Positions 25,471-35,071 of a stretch of 64,000 nt of DNA are shown here, one piece after another (the stretch's first letter is position 1; every line of letters starts with the position of its first letter). The stretch is from Bin5 sp965200615 (GTDB lineage: Bacteria; Chloroflexota; Anaerolineae; Caldilineales; Caldilineaceae). Both the position numbers and the translations under genes were made by a program. Under the pieces are notes generated by a model. That model saw only the letters and a list, made by a program, of their open reading frames with translations, made no database searches and was not told the origin of the DNA. The DNA lies in the NCBI GenBank assembly GCA_965200615.1, contig OZ241377.1, positions 3,348,001 to 3,412,000 on the forward strand, read 5' to 3'.

Positions 25471-26556
25471 TCACAGGATCAGCATCGCATCACCGAAGCT
25501 GTAAAACCGATACCCCTCCGCCTTTGCCTCTTCATACGTCCTTAAGAGCATTTGCCTCCGGGCGTCAAGGTCCTCCGTGTGCGCCTGACCCACAAACGCG
25601 CTCACCAGCATCAGCAGCGATGACCGCGGCAGATGGAAATTCGTCAGCAGCGCGTCCACCGCCCGGAAGCAGTAACCGGGATAGATAAACAGATCGACCT
25701 CCCCCGTGAAGGGGACAACCGCCTCCCGTCCCCGGGCCGGCTCGTAACCATCAACACTCTTGGCAGTTGTGGCGCAATACTCCAGCACGCGCGTCGAAGT
25801 AGTGCCCACCGCAAATACTCGCCCTCCCTGCTCTCTGGCCGCATTGACAGCCCTCGCCGACGCCGCAGTCAACTCCGCCCACTCCCTGTGAATCTGATGG
25901 TCGGCCACCCGCTCTGCCGTAACCGGCCCGAACGTATCCAGCCCCACGTGCAAAGTGATGGTCTCCCACCCGACGCCCTTCCCCCTCAATCTCTGCAGCA
26001 GTTCCGGCGTGAAATGCAGGCCCGCCGTCGGTGCCGCGACGCTGCCATCCGCCCGACTGTACACCGTCTGATACCGTCCCCTGTCACCGGCAAAGTCATT
26101 GAGATAAGGCGGCAGAGGTAACTCCCCCAGCTCTCCCAGAATCGCCCCAATCGGCGCAGAGAATCGCGCCCGCCGCAGTCCCCCGCGTTCCTCCGCGACG
26201 ATTTCCGCCACGATCGGGCCGCTATCCAGTTCCACTCTCGCGCCAACCCGCAAACCCCTTCCCCGTACCAAACAATTCCACTCCTGGCCCTCTTCATCCA
26301 ACTGGCGCAGCAGGAAAATCTCAACCGCCCCGCCCGTCCGCTTACGCCCCCGCAGCCGCGCCGGAACGACACGGCTGTCATTCGCTACCAGCACATCGCC
26401 TCTGCGCAGGAACGCGCCGACCTCGCTGAAACGACGATGTTCAACTCGCCCCGACACACGGTCCAGCACCAGCAAACGACTACTGTCTCGCGGTTCGGCC
26501 GGCCGCTGGGCAATGAAGCTCTTCGGCAGTTCGTAATCGAATAGATCGGTTCGCAT
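25471..26556 (-). CDS. queA: S-adenosylmethionine:tRNA ribosyltransferase-isomerase
   Basis: The 361-residue enzyme transfers and rearranges the ribosyl group of AdoMet onto 7-aminomethyl-7-deazaguanine at tRNA position 34, giving epoxyqueuosine. Conserved stretches are FDYELPKSFIAQRP at the N-terminus, VLVANDSRVVPARLRG, APTAGLHFT, ITLHVGLDTF, VGTTSTRVLE, NFHLPRSSLLMLVSAF and RFYSFGDAMLI at the end. Length is normal for the family. It converges with pyrD on the other strand and is divergent from the acylase gene. Confidence 0.96.
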   Translation of the reverse strand: MRTDLFDYELPKSFIAQRPAEPRDSSRLLVLDRVSGRVEHRRFSEVGAFLRRGDVLVANDSRVVPARLRGRKRTGGAVEIFLLRQLDEEGQEWNCLVRGRGLRVGARVELDSGPIVAEIVAEERGGLRRARFSAPIGAILGELGELPLPPYLNDFAGDRGRYQTVYSRADGSVAAPTAGLHFTPELLQRLRGKGVGWETITLHVGLDTFGPVTAERVADHQIHREWAELTAASARAVNAAREQGGRVFAVGTTSTRVLEYCATTAKSVDGYEPARGREAVVPFTGEVDLFIYPGYCFRAVDALLTNFHLPRSSLLMLVSAFVGQAHTEDLDARRQMLLRTYEEAKAEGYRFYSFGDAMLIL

Positions 26557-26810
26557 CGGAAAAGCGCCTCTCGCCTGCTATGTGGCCATGCCTGTGTCGG
26601 CAAGAATAACGGGCGGCCGCTATGATCCCGCCACAATTTCACTCCGTTGTAACACAGGTGTTAGAATCGGGGAAGCGCCCGGCAGATCGCAACCTGCCGG
26701 CGCGCAAAGGCGAACCGAGCCTCCGACCCAAAAGGAACGAGCGGCTGCCGAAGCCACTCCGTTCATCCAGCCCAAAGCAATGCCAAGTGATACGCAACAG
26801 ACGGAAGCCC

Positions 26811-29336
26811 ATGAACCTCACAACCGTGATACTGGCCGTCGCCCTTCTCCTTGTCACTGTTCTCCTGGGCGGCGGGCTCATCGTCTACATCTACTGGTGG
26901 CTGGTTCAACGGCCTGCCCCCCAACATGAAGGCGAGCTGGACCTCCCCGAATTGGAGGCCGAAGTCGAGGTTCTCCGCGACCAGCACGGCATCCCCCATA
27001 TCTACGCCCAGAACGAGGCCGACCTCTGGCGCGCCCAGGGCTTTACCCACGCCCAGGACCGCCTCTGGCAGATGGAGCTCAACCGGCGCGTCGCGCAAGG
27101 CCGCCTCGCCGAGCTCTTCGGCGCGCCCGCCCTCGACGTCGATCGCTTCAGCCGCATCGTCGGCTTCCAGCGCGCCGCCCAGGCCGAACTGGACGCCCTC
27201 GACGAAGCCACAATCTCCATCATGCGCCACTACTGCCAGGGCGTCAACGCCTATATCCGCAGCCGCAAAGGCAGACTGGCCGCCGAATTCAACCTGCTCC
27301 GCCGCCAGCCCGAAGAGTGGTCGCCTATCGACATTCTGGCCTTTGGCAAAACGATGGCCTGGAGCCTCAGCGTCAACTGGGAAAGCGAACTGGTCCGGCT
27401 GCAACTCGCCGCTAAACTGGACCCCACTCTCGCCGCCGACCTCGAGCCGGACTACCCAAATGCCAACCCTGCCGTATCCGAGGGCGCCGGCAGCCACGAA
27501 TCGTTGCGCCTCCTCCACACCGCCGGCCTCATACTCAACGAATACGAACAGCTGAAGAACTGGTTAGGAGTCGCCGCGCCGGAGTTCGGGCAGGGCAGCA
27601 ACGCCTGGGCCGTCTCAGCAGAAAAATCCGCCACCGGGCGCCCGATTCTCTGTAACGATCCCCATCTGGTTATGACAATGCCCGGCACATGGTACGAGAT
27701 GCACCTCTCCTGCCCTCCGGCCGGCAGCCCCGACCGCGGCATCCACGTCAGCGGCGCCTCGTTCGCCGGCGCGCCCGGCATCATCATCGGCCACAACGAA
27801 CAGATCGCTTGGGGCCTGACCAACGCCTTCCCCGACGTCCAGGACCTCTACATCGAACGCCCCCATCCCGACAACGCCAGCGGCCGCCCGCCCCGCTTCG
27901 AATACAAGGGCGAATGGGAAGAGGCCACCGTCCTGCGCGAAGAGATCCACCTGCGCAACCGCGCCCGCCCCCACGCGGAAGAGGTCGTAGTCACCCGCCA
28001 CGGCCCCATCCTCACAGGAATTCTCAAGTCGGACGGCCCCGACTCCGCCTTCCCCGACGAACCCGTACTCACCGCCGCGCCCCTGGCTCTCCGCTGGATC
28101 GGCCACGACCCGGGAACCGTGATGCGCTCCGTCCTGCGCCTCAACCGCGCCCAGAACTGGCAGGAGTTCGACGCCGCCCTCGCCGACTGGAGCGCGCCCT
28201 CTCAGAACTTCGTCTACGCCGATCGCGAAGACAACATCGCCTACCGCCTCGCCGGCGCCGTCCCGGTTCGCCGCAACGGAAACGGCCTCGTCCCCGTGCC
28301 CGGCTGGAGCGGAGAATACGAATGGGACGGCCTGATCCCCGACGACGAGCTGCCCCGGCTCCTGAATCCCCCCAGCGACCTCATCGTGACCGCCAACAAC
28401 AAGGTCACCGGCGACGACTACCCCTACGTCCTCAGCTTCGAGACCATGCCCGGCTGGCGCGCCCGCCGCATCGAAGAGATGCTGGCCGCAAAAGGGCAGC
28501 TCACTCTGCGCGACATGGAGCAGATCCAGCTCGACGAGACCAGCCTCTACGCCAAAGAGCTGACCCCCTTGCTGACCGGCCACCTGAGCGACGATCCTTA
28601 CGTGCGCGTCGCCGTCAACATGCTGCAGGACTGGGGCTATCACATGGATCAGGAGAGCCCTGCCGCCCTCGTCTTCCACTATACCGTCCTCCACCTGCTC
28701 GACCTGACCTTCGGCCAGAAGCTGGGCGCGACCGCCCCCGCCTTCCTCGGTAAAGGCAGCAGCCCCGTCTTTCTCATCAACGGCTTCATGCTCCGCGCCC
28801 AGACGAAACTGCTCGAACTCCTGCAAAACGAAGAAGATTCTCCCTGGTATGCCGACGCCGCCACCGGCCGCCGCAGAACCAGGGAAGAACTGGTCGAGAC
28901 CGCCCTCCAGCTCTCCGTGCATCGCCTTCGCCGCGAGGTGAACCCCACGCCCCGCAAGTGGGCATGGGGTCGAATGCACCAGATCCGCTACAGCCACACA
29001 CTCGGCCGCGCGCCCATTCTCGGCTGGCTCTTCAACCGCGGCCCCTATCCCATCGGCGGAGACGGCACCACCCCCAACCAGACCGGATTCATGTCCGAGC
29101 TGCCCCCGGGCCTTGTCCAGGTCCAGGCCGCCTACCGCCAGATCTTCGACGTCGGCGCCTGGGACGCCGCCCAAAGCGTCACCGCCAGCGGCCAGTCAGG
29201 CCATCCAATCAGCCGCAACTATGCCGACCAGATCCCCATGTGGCTGGAAGGGGCCTATCACAAAATGCCCTGGAGCCGCGCCGCCGTCGAAAAGACCGCC
29301 CGCCGCCGCCTCGTCCTCAAGAGCGGCGGTCGGTGA
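26811..29336 (+). CDS. Penicillin acylase family protein (N-terminal nucleophile hydrolase)
   Basis: The 841-residue precursor has a hydrophobic N-terminal anchor (residues 4-28), so it is exported or membrane-bound. The A-chain motif RDQHGIPHIYA follows. The autoproteolytic site is GQGSNAW with Ser263 becoming the new N-terminal nucleophile. Family features downstream include NDPHL, AFPDVQDLY and PISRNYADQIPMW near the end. ATG 26811 is chosen because it places the anchor at the start; an upstream ATG at 26622 would add an implausible basic leader. Relatives cleave penicillins, acyl-homoserine lactones or N-acyl compounds. The natural substrate is unknown. Confidence 0.9.
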   Translation: MNLTTVILAVALLLVTVLLGGGLIVYIYWWLVQRPAPQHEGELDLPELEAEVEVLRDQHGIPHIYAQNEADLWRAQGFTHAQDRLWQMELNRRVAQGRLAELFGAPALDVDRFSRIVGFQRAAQAELDALDEATISIMRHYCQGVNAYIRSRKGRLAAEFNLLRRQPEEWSPIDILAFGKTMAWSLSVNWESELVRLQLAAKLDPTLAADLEPDYPNANPAVSEGAGSHESLRLLHTAGLILNEYEQLKNWLGVAAPEFGQGSNAWAVSAEKSATGRPILCNDPHLVMTMPGTWYEMHLSCPPAGSPDRGIHVSGASFAGAPGIIIGHNEQIAWGLTNAFPDVQDLYIERPHPDNASGRPPRFEYKGEWEEATVLREEIHLRNRARPHAEEVVVTRHGPILTGILKSDGPDSAFPDEPVLTAAPLALRWIGHDPGTVMRSVLRLNRAQNWQEFDAALADWSAPSQNFVYADREDNIAYRLAGAVPVRRNGNGLVPVPGWSGEYEWDGLIPDDELPRLLNPPSDLIVTANNKVTGDDYPYVLSFETMPGWRARRIEEMLAAKGQLTLRDMEQIQLDETSLYAKELTPLLTGHLSDDPYVRVAVNMLQDWGYHMDQESPAALVFHYTVLHLLDLTFGQKLGATAPAFLGKGSSPVFLINGFMLRAQTKLLELLQNEEDSPWYADAATGRRRTREELVETALQLSVHRLRREVNPTPRKWAWGRMHQIRYSHTLGRAPILGWLFNRGPYPIGGDGTTPNQTGFMSELPPGLVQVQAAYRQIFDVGAWDAAQSVTASGQSGHPISRNYADQIPMWLEGAYHKMPWSRAAVEKTARRRLVLKSGGR

Positions 29337-30289
29337 TCGAGACCCAACCGGCCTCCTGGACGCCTGCAACCGGCCACGACTCCGTGAACCTTTCCTCCTA
29401 TCGCGGCTACCTCTACGCCCTCATCGCCTTCGGGACCTGGGGCTTCCTTCCCGTCTACTGGAAGCAGCTCCACGCACTCCCCATGCTGGAAATCCTCGCC
29501 CACCGCTTGATCTGGTCCGCCGTGACCATGATCGTCGCCCTGGCTGTTCTCAAGGACCGGGTCTGGCTTCTCAAACTTCGCAACTCGCCGCGCACCCTTC
29601 TGCTGGTGTTCGCAGCCGCCCTTCTCACCGCCGCCAACTGGATCATCTACCTCTGGGCAGTAGACACTGACTTCGTCGCCAAAATCAGCTTGGGCTACTT
29701 CATCAACCCCCTCCTGAGCGTCTTCCTGGCCCGCCTTTTCCTCGGCGAGCGCCTGCGCCGCGGTCAGAAAACTGCCGTCACCATCGCCGTCGCCGGCGTA
29801 ATCTACCTGACGGTCAGCCTCGGTGAGCTCCCCTGGATCGCGCTCTCCCTCGCCGGCACCTTCGGCTTCTACGGCCTCATCAGAAAGAAAATCGACCTCA
29901 GCGGCATGCAGTTCTTCAGCCTCGAGATGACTCTGCTCCTGGTCCCCGCCCTGCTCCTCCTCCTGTACACCGGGCATCAGGCCCCCGCCGCCTGGACCGC
30001 CGGCGGTTGGTCTCGACTCGGCCTTCTCCTGCTCGGCACAGGCGTCGTATCGGCCATCCCGCTCGTCAGCTTCGGCGCCGCCGCCCGCCTCATTCCCCTC
30101 TCCAGCCTCGGCCTCATGCAATACATCGCCCCCTCCACCCAATTCATCCTCGGCGTCTTCCTCTACAAGGAGCCCTTCACCACGGTCGAACTGATCGGCT
30201 TCGCCTTCATCTGGACCGCCCTCATCCTCTACTCCCTCGAAGGCCTCCACCACACCCGCACCGCCTTGCGCAGCGCCAGCCTCTTCTGA
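29333..30289 (+). CDS. rarD: RarD/EamA family transporter
   Basis: This 318-residue membrane protein has about ten hydrophobic segments and the RarD signatures GTWGFLPVYWKQL, HRLIWSAV, NWIIYLWAV, LGYFINPLLSVFLARLFLGE and GLMQYIAPSTQFILGVFLYKEPF. RarD proteins belong to the drug/metabolite transporter superfamily; a role in chloramphenicol resistance was reported only in some species. The start is GTG 29333, which overlaps the acylase stop (GTGA), so the two genes are translationally coupled. Confidence 0.9.
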   Translation: MIETQPASWTPATGHDSVNLSSYRGYLYALIAFGTWGFLPVYWKQLHALPMLEILAHRLIWSAVTMIVALAVLKDRVWLLKLRNSPRTLLLVFAAALLTAANWIIYLWAVDTDFVAKISLGYFINPLLSVFLARLFLGERLRRGQKTAVTIAVAGVIYLTVSLGELPWIALSLAGTFGFYGLIRKKIDLSGMQFFSLEMTLLLVPALLLLLYTGHQAPAAWTAGGWSRLGLLLLGTGVVSAIPLVSFGAAARLIPLSSLGLMQYIAPSTQFILGVFLYKEPFTTVELIGFAFIWTALILYSLEGLHHTRTALRSASLF

Positions 30290-30376
30290 CTATCCAGCGA
30301 CCTGTCTCGTACATTCCCCGCCGACCACGACAGCCGCCCTGAGACACCTCTTTCCAGTTATTGCAAGACTCACGAC

Positions 30377-33300
30377 TCAAACCAAGCCGTCGGAACAGAC
30401 GATGCGGACCACCTGCGGTTCCGAGAGTTGTGACATATCTGAGTCTTCAGGAGGGTTTAGCCGGTAACGGAAGCGAAGAGCTTCGAGTCGTCTTAGCAAT
30501 GCCTGGCCGTCGAGCCGCATGTTCCTGATATCGGTCAGGGCACTTTCCACTTGGGGGGACAGATCTCCCAAAAAGATGCTTCGCAGTGTCTCGATTCGCT
30601 GTGCCTCGGCGCCGTTCTCCCGCGATTCATTCCGAATGATTCCAAGTTGCTTTGAGATGAAACGTCGATTGCGGCTGTCAGCGCGCCTGCGGAACCTCCC
30701 CAACCGTCTGCCCAAGTCTTCCTGAAACTGATCGCAGGCGGCCATGACGCGTTCGTTCGTTTGAGGCGGTAAAGGCTGAGCGGGCGTGTCCGGTTGGCAC
30801 TCTGCCGCGGCGATAAACTGAGACGGGCTGATTGGGCGCGGCCTGAGTTCGCTGTCCACGGCGTAACAGTTCTTGACATCGTCGGCGCTGAGAAGAACCA
30901 ACGTTTCCCCGGGTTGCGGATCATCAAATGGAGAACGATTGGATTCCAAAGTCTGTGGCGACATCAGTGCCATCTGTGTTCGTTCTATTTCGAGCGGGAC
31001 CTGTATTGACGCGCCTGCGGGCAGCTCTGCCTGTCCCGATCGAACGCGAAGAGCCGAACGAATTCCGTCAGGCAGATCAGCTATGGTCTGCCACAGATCG
31101 GGATCATGCTCCTGAATTCTCTGCAACAAGGCGATGGCACGCTGGTTGGCAGAGACCTCGTCCAGCTCCTCATCGATCTCCGGCAGTTCCTTGTCCTCAT
31201 AGATGCGGTACATGGCCTTGCCATTCAGCCGTTCGGCGTCGGACAGGAGTTTGCTGTCCAGGCCGATGAGGTCGTGGAAGGACTGGATGCGGTTGTGCAG
31301 GCGGTCTGTGAGCGACAGTTCGGTATCCACGGCTAGGTCGGGCCACATGTTGTGCAGATAAATCGTGTCGAATTCACTGCCGATGCGGTCGACGCGGCCA
31401 AATCGCTGGATTAGTCTGACCGGGTTCCAGTGAAGATCATAGTTGAGGACGCGGGCGCAGTCCTGAAGGTTCTGTCCCTCGGATACGATGTCTGTCGCCA
31501 GCAGTACGCGTATATCAGGACCGCGAAGCTGCTCGTTCGGGCTGCGATTCCAAGTCGGCGCAAACCGTTTGACGATGTTTTCAGCCTGGTTGCGCGTACT
31601 GCCCGTCATTCGCGCAATCTCAGGATCCTTGCCTTCAGGGTTCAACTGACTGTACAGATACTCGACGGTCGTTTCAGCCTCGGAGAAGATAAGCGCCTTG
31701 CCCGACCTGACCTCGGTTCTGTCCAGGAATTTCCGCAACACATGGAGCTTGTCGTCATCATCCGCGCCAATATCCTTGACGCGATCATAAATGCCGCTTA
31801 ACAAATCGTAGTCGGCGTCCAGGTCTTCAAGCCAGCGGTCGACAAAGAAGTCGGTGGTACCGTGGACAAGCTTGGCCCTGTCAAGGTTGCGCCGGCGTCT
31901 GCGCTCCTCTTCCTGCATGAGAATGTCGAGCAGTTCGGAGGCGTCGAAGGACTGCCCGGAGAGCAACCGCGTCGCGGTGTCTCCGATTGGTACGAAGCCG
32001 CTGTCAAGCGCCTGTCTGAAATTATGGTTGCTATTGATGAGCGTTTTCAGCGTGGAACGGAAGGCCTCGATGCTTGACTCCAGCCGTTTGAAAAGGAGAA
32101 CGTGCATCAGCCTGGCAATTCTGTTTCTGGCACGGAACAGGTCGCGGTACTCCTCCTTCTCTTCCGCCTCAGGCCGAATGTAGTCTATGACGCGATAGCG
32201 GGCGCCTCTGTGCTCTTTGAGCGAAGATTCCAGTTGGTCAAAAGGACCGGCCTTGGCGTACACCTTGTCCAGCCGATAGTCCAGGTTCGAGAGCTCAGGT
32301 TTAGGGAAGCGAACGGGCTGCCCGCCTATGGTTGCGGTCTCGGCGTAGAGTTCCTTAACGTCTCGGCGGCGGCGGCGGATGAACACCGGCGTGAGGACCT
32401 GCTCAACGTCGGCGCGGGGCACGGTAGGCCGAACCGGCGGGACGGGCGGCGCCTCCTTCGTCCCATTATTCTGCCACGCCTCGAATTCGGCGCGAAAATT
32501 CTCGAAATCAGCGCGGTAGCGGTGCCAGAGTTCGGAGTTGCGGAAGTACTCTTCCAGGGCAAGCGGTTCTATGTTAAGGCCGTGATTCGTCTCATCCAGA
32601 AATAGACGGAGTTGCCGGTAGATGTCTCTTGGGCCGAGATTCTGGGGCGTTGCGCTCAGCAATATGACCTTGTGGTCGCCAGCATCCAGGTAGCTGCGCA
32701 GTCCCGTTGAGCGTTTGTTATTGTTACGGAAGTTATGCGCCTCGTCCACCAGGACCGGGCCGCGATTGGGGTACTCCTGCTCCAGAATAATCCCATGCCC
32801 GTCTGCCTCGCGGTCAATGTATCGACCCAACTCTTCATCAAACTCGGCATCTGGCGCCGAAGTGATGATACTGTGGGAAATCACCTCCGCCCCTAGTCCA
32901 AATTCCTCATTGACCCGCTGCCACATCGGTTTCAGACCGGCTGGCGCGATGATCAGGGGCATGCCTTCGTTGGGGTAGCTGACCCGAAGTTGACGGAGCA
33001 GTTCCGCGCCGATGAAGGTTTTTCCGAGGCCGACCACGTCGCCGATATAACAGCCGCCATACTGTTCTATCATGGCCAGCGCGCGGCTGACTGCGTCGAC
33101 CTGGAAGTTGGCCAGTTCGACTTTGTGCGATGATATGGGCATCGGCGTGGCGCCTCCCAACTCCGTGCCGTAGAGTTCGTAGAGGGCCTTGAGATAGATA
33201 TGGTAGGGCGGGGTGCTGGCGATGGCCCATGAACGGTCCAGTTCGTTGACCAGACTATCGCTGACGTCCTCCGAATCCTGCCACAGTTCATCAAACCAGC

Positions 33301-33877
33301 GGCGCAATTCGTCCATCTCCGCGTCGCCGGTGACGCGGACGTTGAGCTCGGTGTTGCCGGTGAACCCTGCGAGAGTAAAGTTGGAAGAGCCTACAACGGC
33401 AGCGCCCGGTTCGGCGTGTCCCTGGTGGTACCAACACAGGTAGGCCTTAGCGTGGAGGCGGCTGCGCAGGTAGGCGCGCGCCTCAACGCGGCCGGCCGCG
33501 ATCATCTCGCGCAGCGTGGCGACTGTTTCCTTTGTGTCGTCTGTTTGCGGAAGGACCGATACCCCCCTGGCGATGTTTTCGACGGCCTGCTGAGCCAAAC
33601 CCTCCCGCTGGCTGCGGCGAACTGTGTCGTCCGCTCGTAGTTGAGACTCCAGCGCATGGGTCTGCTGCAATCCCAGCGCGACCTCCTCCAGCACGCGTCG
33701 GTCGGTGCGCCCGACGAGGATGCGCACCTTCTTCAGGGGCGACAGTTGGTCGGCCACGGCCTGGAATCCGCTCATAAAAAAATAGCCGACTGCGATGTCG
33801 GCCCGTTCCGAACTGGAGAGCATTTGCTGGAGGCGGTCGATTAGCGGCGGGTCGGTTGTGGCGTGGAGAATGTTCAT
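30377..33877 (-). CDS. Large anti-phage-type protein: PLD-like domain plus SNF2 helicase
   Basis: The 1166-residue protein combines a phospholipase D-like nuclease fold (residues 1-210) and a superfamily 2 SNF2/Swi2 helicase. The PLD part has HAKAYL and GSSNFTLAGF but lacks the aspartate of a full HKD motif. Helicase motifs are GDVVGLGKTFIGAE (about 275-290), DEAHNFRN (about 377), LLSATPQN (about 407), ALIFSEA, LLATDIVSEGQNLQ and LIQRFGRVDRIGS (about 825). An extended alpha-helical insert separates the RecA lobes. Proteins with this layout next to a large Eco57I-like methyltransferase are common in defence islands. It is last in a leftward gene series starting near 39.6 kb. Confidence 0.88.
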   Translation of the reverse strand: MNILHATTDPPLIDRLQQMLSSSERADIAVGYFFMSGFQAVADQLSPLKKVRILVGRTDRRVLEEVALGLQQTHALESQLRADDTVRRSQREGLAQQAVENIARGVSVLPQTDDTKETVATLREMIAAGRVEARAYLRSRLHAKAYLCWYHQGHAEPGAAVVGSSNFTLAGFTGNTELNVRVTGDAEMDELRRWFDELWQDSEDVSDSLVNELDRSWAIASTPPYHIYLKALYELYGTELGGATPMPISSHKVELANFQVDAVSRALAMIEQYGGCYIGDVVGLGKTFIGAELLRQLRVSYPNEGMPLIIAPAGLKPMWQRVNEEFGLGAEVISHSIITSAPDAEFDEELGRYIDREADGHGIILEQEYPNRGPVLVDEAHNFRNNNKRSTGLRSYLDAGDHKVILLSATPQNLGPRDIYRQLRLFLDETNHGLNIEPLALEEYFRNSELWHRYRADFENFRAEFEAWQNNGTKEAPPVPPVRPTVPRADVEQVLTPVFIRRRRRDVKELYAETATIGGQPVRFPKPELSNLDYRLDKVYAKAGPFDQLESSLKEHRGARYRVIDYIRPEAEEKEEYRDLFRARNRIARLMHVLLFKRLESSIEAFRSTLKTLINSNHNFRQALDSGFVPIGDTATRLLSGQSFDASELLDILMQEEERRRRRNLDRAKLVHGTTDFFVDRWLEDLDADYDLLSGIYDRVKDIGADDDDKLHVLRKFLDRTEVRSGKALIFSEAETTVEYLYSQLNPEGKDPEIARMTGSTRNQAENIVKRFAPTWNRSPNEQLRGPDIRVLLATDIVSEGQNLQDCARVLNYDLHWNPVRLIQRFGRVDRIGSEFDTIYLHNMWPDLAVDTELSLTDRLHNRIQSFHDLIGLDSKLLSDAERLNGKAMYRIYEDKELPEIDEELDEVSANQRAIALLQRIQEHDPDLWQTIADLPDGIRSALRVRSGQAELPAGASIQVPLEIERTQMALMSPQTLESNRSPFDDPQPGETLVLLSADDVKNCYAVDSELRPRPISPSQFIAAAECQPDTPAQPLPPQTNERVMAACDQFQEDLGRRLGRFRRRADSRNRRFISKQLGIIRNESRENGAEAQRIETLRSIFLGDLSPQVESALTDIRNMRLDGQALLRRLEALRFRYRLNPPEDSDMSQLSEPQVVRIVCSDGLV

Positions 33878-33907
33878 ACTGCATCGAGGATGGCGCAGTG
33901 GTTTGGG

Positions 33908-34639
33908 TCACTCTCGGTCGAAGGTCTTATAGTCGTCGTGATATATGTACTCGATGCTGGGCACGTTGGATGTGTTCAACAGCACGCCGCCTCCGCCGGA
34001 TTCACTGAAGCTCAATTCTTCGGCTGAGTCGATATCACCGGCCGGATAGAATATGGAATCGCCGAGGCGTAAATCCTTAGCATCTTCAGAGTCCGGCAGA
34101 ATAGGATAGGAACTCAAGTTTCCGACATAGATATCGCCGTTTTTCATACGAACGCGCAACTGCACATTCGATTTGCCGGAAGCTCTTCTATCGATGGTAA
34201 ACGCACTATACCAGACCGGGGCCTCTTGCAGTCGATCAGGAGCCAGACGAACAGCATGGGCTAACCATCCGACGGTATAGATTATACCTGACGGCAAATT
34301 GGCAGTTCCTGAAATAGTAGAACCGATAACCAGCCAAAGAAGATACAGACCATAGACAATGAATCCATCTGTTGGAGATGACTTCACGAAAGCAATCGGG
34401 CCTTCAGTTAGAATCCGGTCGAGGCCAATGTTTCGTAGGTCTGGACGGCTAGTCAAAACAATTGCAACGACAATTACGCCTATGACATTAACAACCGTGG
34501 CATGGAAAAAAACCATGCCCCATTCCATTACGGTTGATTTGTGATTATCGGCGTCGGCGGGGCGATAGAGTCGGTTTGCGGTTATTGAAAGCCACCCTGG
34601 CAGCACAATTACTGCCAGGGTGAGGATGGAATCAAGCAT
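33908..34639 (-). CDS. DUF6338-like membrane protein
   Basis: The 243-residue protein has three hydrophobic helices (about residues 4-22, 41-62 and 91-110) and a soluble C-terminal half. That half contains VQLRVRMKNGDIYVGNLSSY, then DLRLGDSIFYPAGD. The strand pattern and the position of the gene resemble DUF6338 proteins, which are common near defence genes, though this assignment was made by eye. A short glycine run (SGGGG) precedes the end. It lies 30 bp upstream of the helicase gene on the same strand. The function is unknown; a membrane effector or sensor is conceivable. Confidence 0.65.
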   Translation of the reverse strand: MLDSILTLAVIVLPGWLSITANRLYRPADADNHKSTVMEWGMVFFHATVVNVIGVIVVAIVLTSRPDLRNIGLDRILTEGPIAFVKSSPTDGFIVYGLYLLWLVIGSTISGTANLPSGIIYTVGWLAHAVRLAPDRLQEAPVWYSAFTIDRRASGKSNVQLRVRMKNGDIYVGNLSSYPILPDSEDAKDLRLGDSIFYPAGDIDSAEELSFSESGGGGVLLNTSNVPSIEYIYHDDYKTFDRE

Positions 34640-34659
34640 AGGGGTCTCAGGCTAAGCTA

Positions 34660-34848
34660 TCACCCCTTCTGGGAAGCTGTAGAGGTTTTGGACGGTTGGC
34701 TGTTTCCACTGCTTTGACCCTGACCAGATTTCCCCTTGAAGAGATCTTTGAATTGGCCTTTAGGCTGCCTAACTTTGCCTCGAGACCTGTATTCCTTTCT
34801 GCTATCTCTAGGACTATGATTGCGTCCTGGTTCTGAGAGTTCGCTCAC
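34660..34848 (-). CDS. QPxGxF-motif microprotein, copy 4
   Basis: The 62-residue hydrophilic, basic protein starts at GTG 34848 behind a strong GGGAGGA. It contains RQPKGQFKDLFKG (motif bases 34738-34767) preceded by SRGKV. The tail is Ser/Gln/Thr-rich and looks disordered. No membrane segment, cysteine or known domain was seen. Three neighbours upstream carry the same motif at a similar place, and the nucleotide similarity (TCTCGAGGC then CAGCC.AAAGGC) shows recent duplication with copy 2. The function is unknown; the location inside the island links it to the methyltransferase and helicase. Confidence 0.7.
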   Translation of the reverse strand: MSELSEPGRNHSPRDSRKEYRSRGKVRQPKGQFKDLFKGKSGQGQSSGNSQPSKTSTASQKG

Positions 34849-34951
34849 CTGGGGGTTCCTCCCTTCTTTTTGACGTCAGGATCTCTGCGCCTTTACCCTG
34901 CGATGAATCTAAACCGAGGGAGGGTCTACTGCCCTCACTGTTGTATTGATT

Positions 34952-35071
34952 CTATCCCATTTTTTTGAACATGCTCTGAAACTTTCCCTCTGGTTGCTGA
35001 ATCTTGCCCCAGGATTCCCAAGACTCTGGGAAATCTGTTAGGGCAGATTCCCGTCTTGGATGTTCACTTAT
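34952..35071 (-). pseudogene. QPxGxF-motif microprotein, copy 3, start codon lost
   Basis: The frame encodes about 39 residues ending just after the motif IQQPEGKFQSMFKKMG (motif bases 34967-34996). Aligned with copy 1, the start codon position reads ATA (ATAAGTGAACAT against ATGAGTAAACAT; 18 of 24 bases agree over the first eight codons). No ribosome site precedes it and copy 2 ends five bases into it. An in-frame GTG at 35152 behind AGGGAA could start a longer product overlapping copy 2. It is therefore either a degenerate copy, a product of non-standard initiation, or an overlapping gene. The motif itself is intact. Confidence 0.5.
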
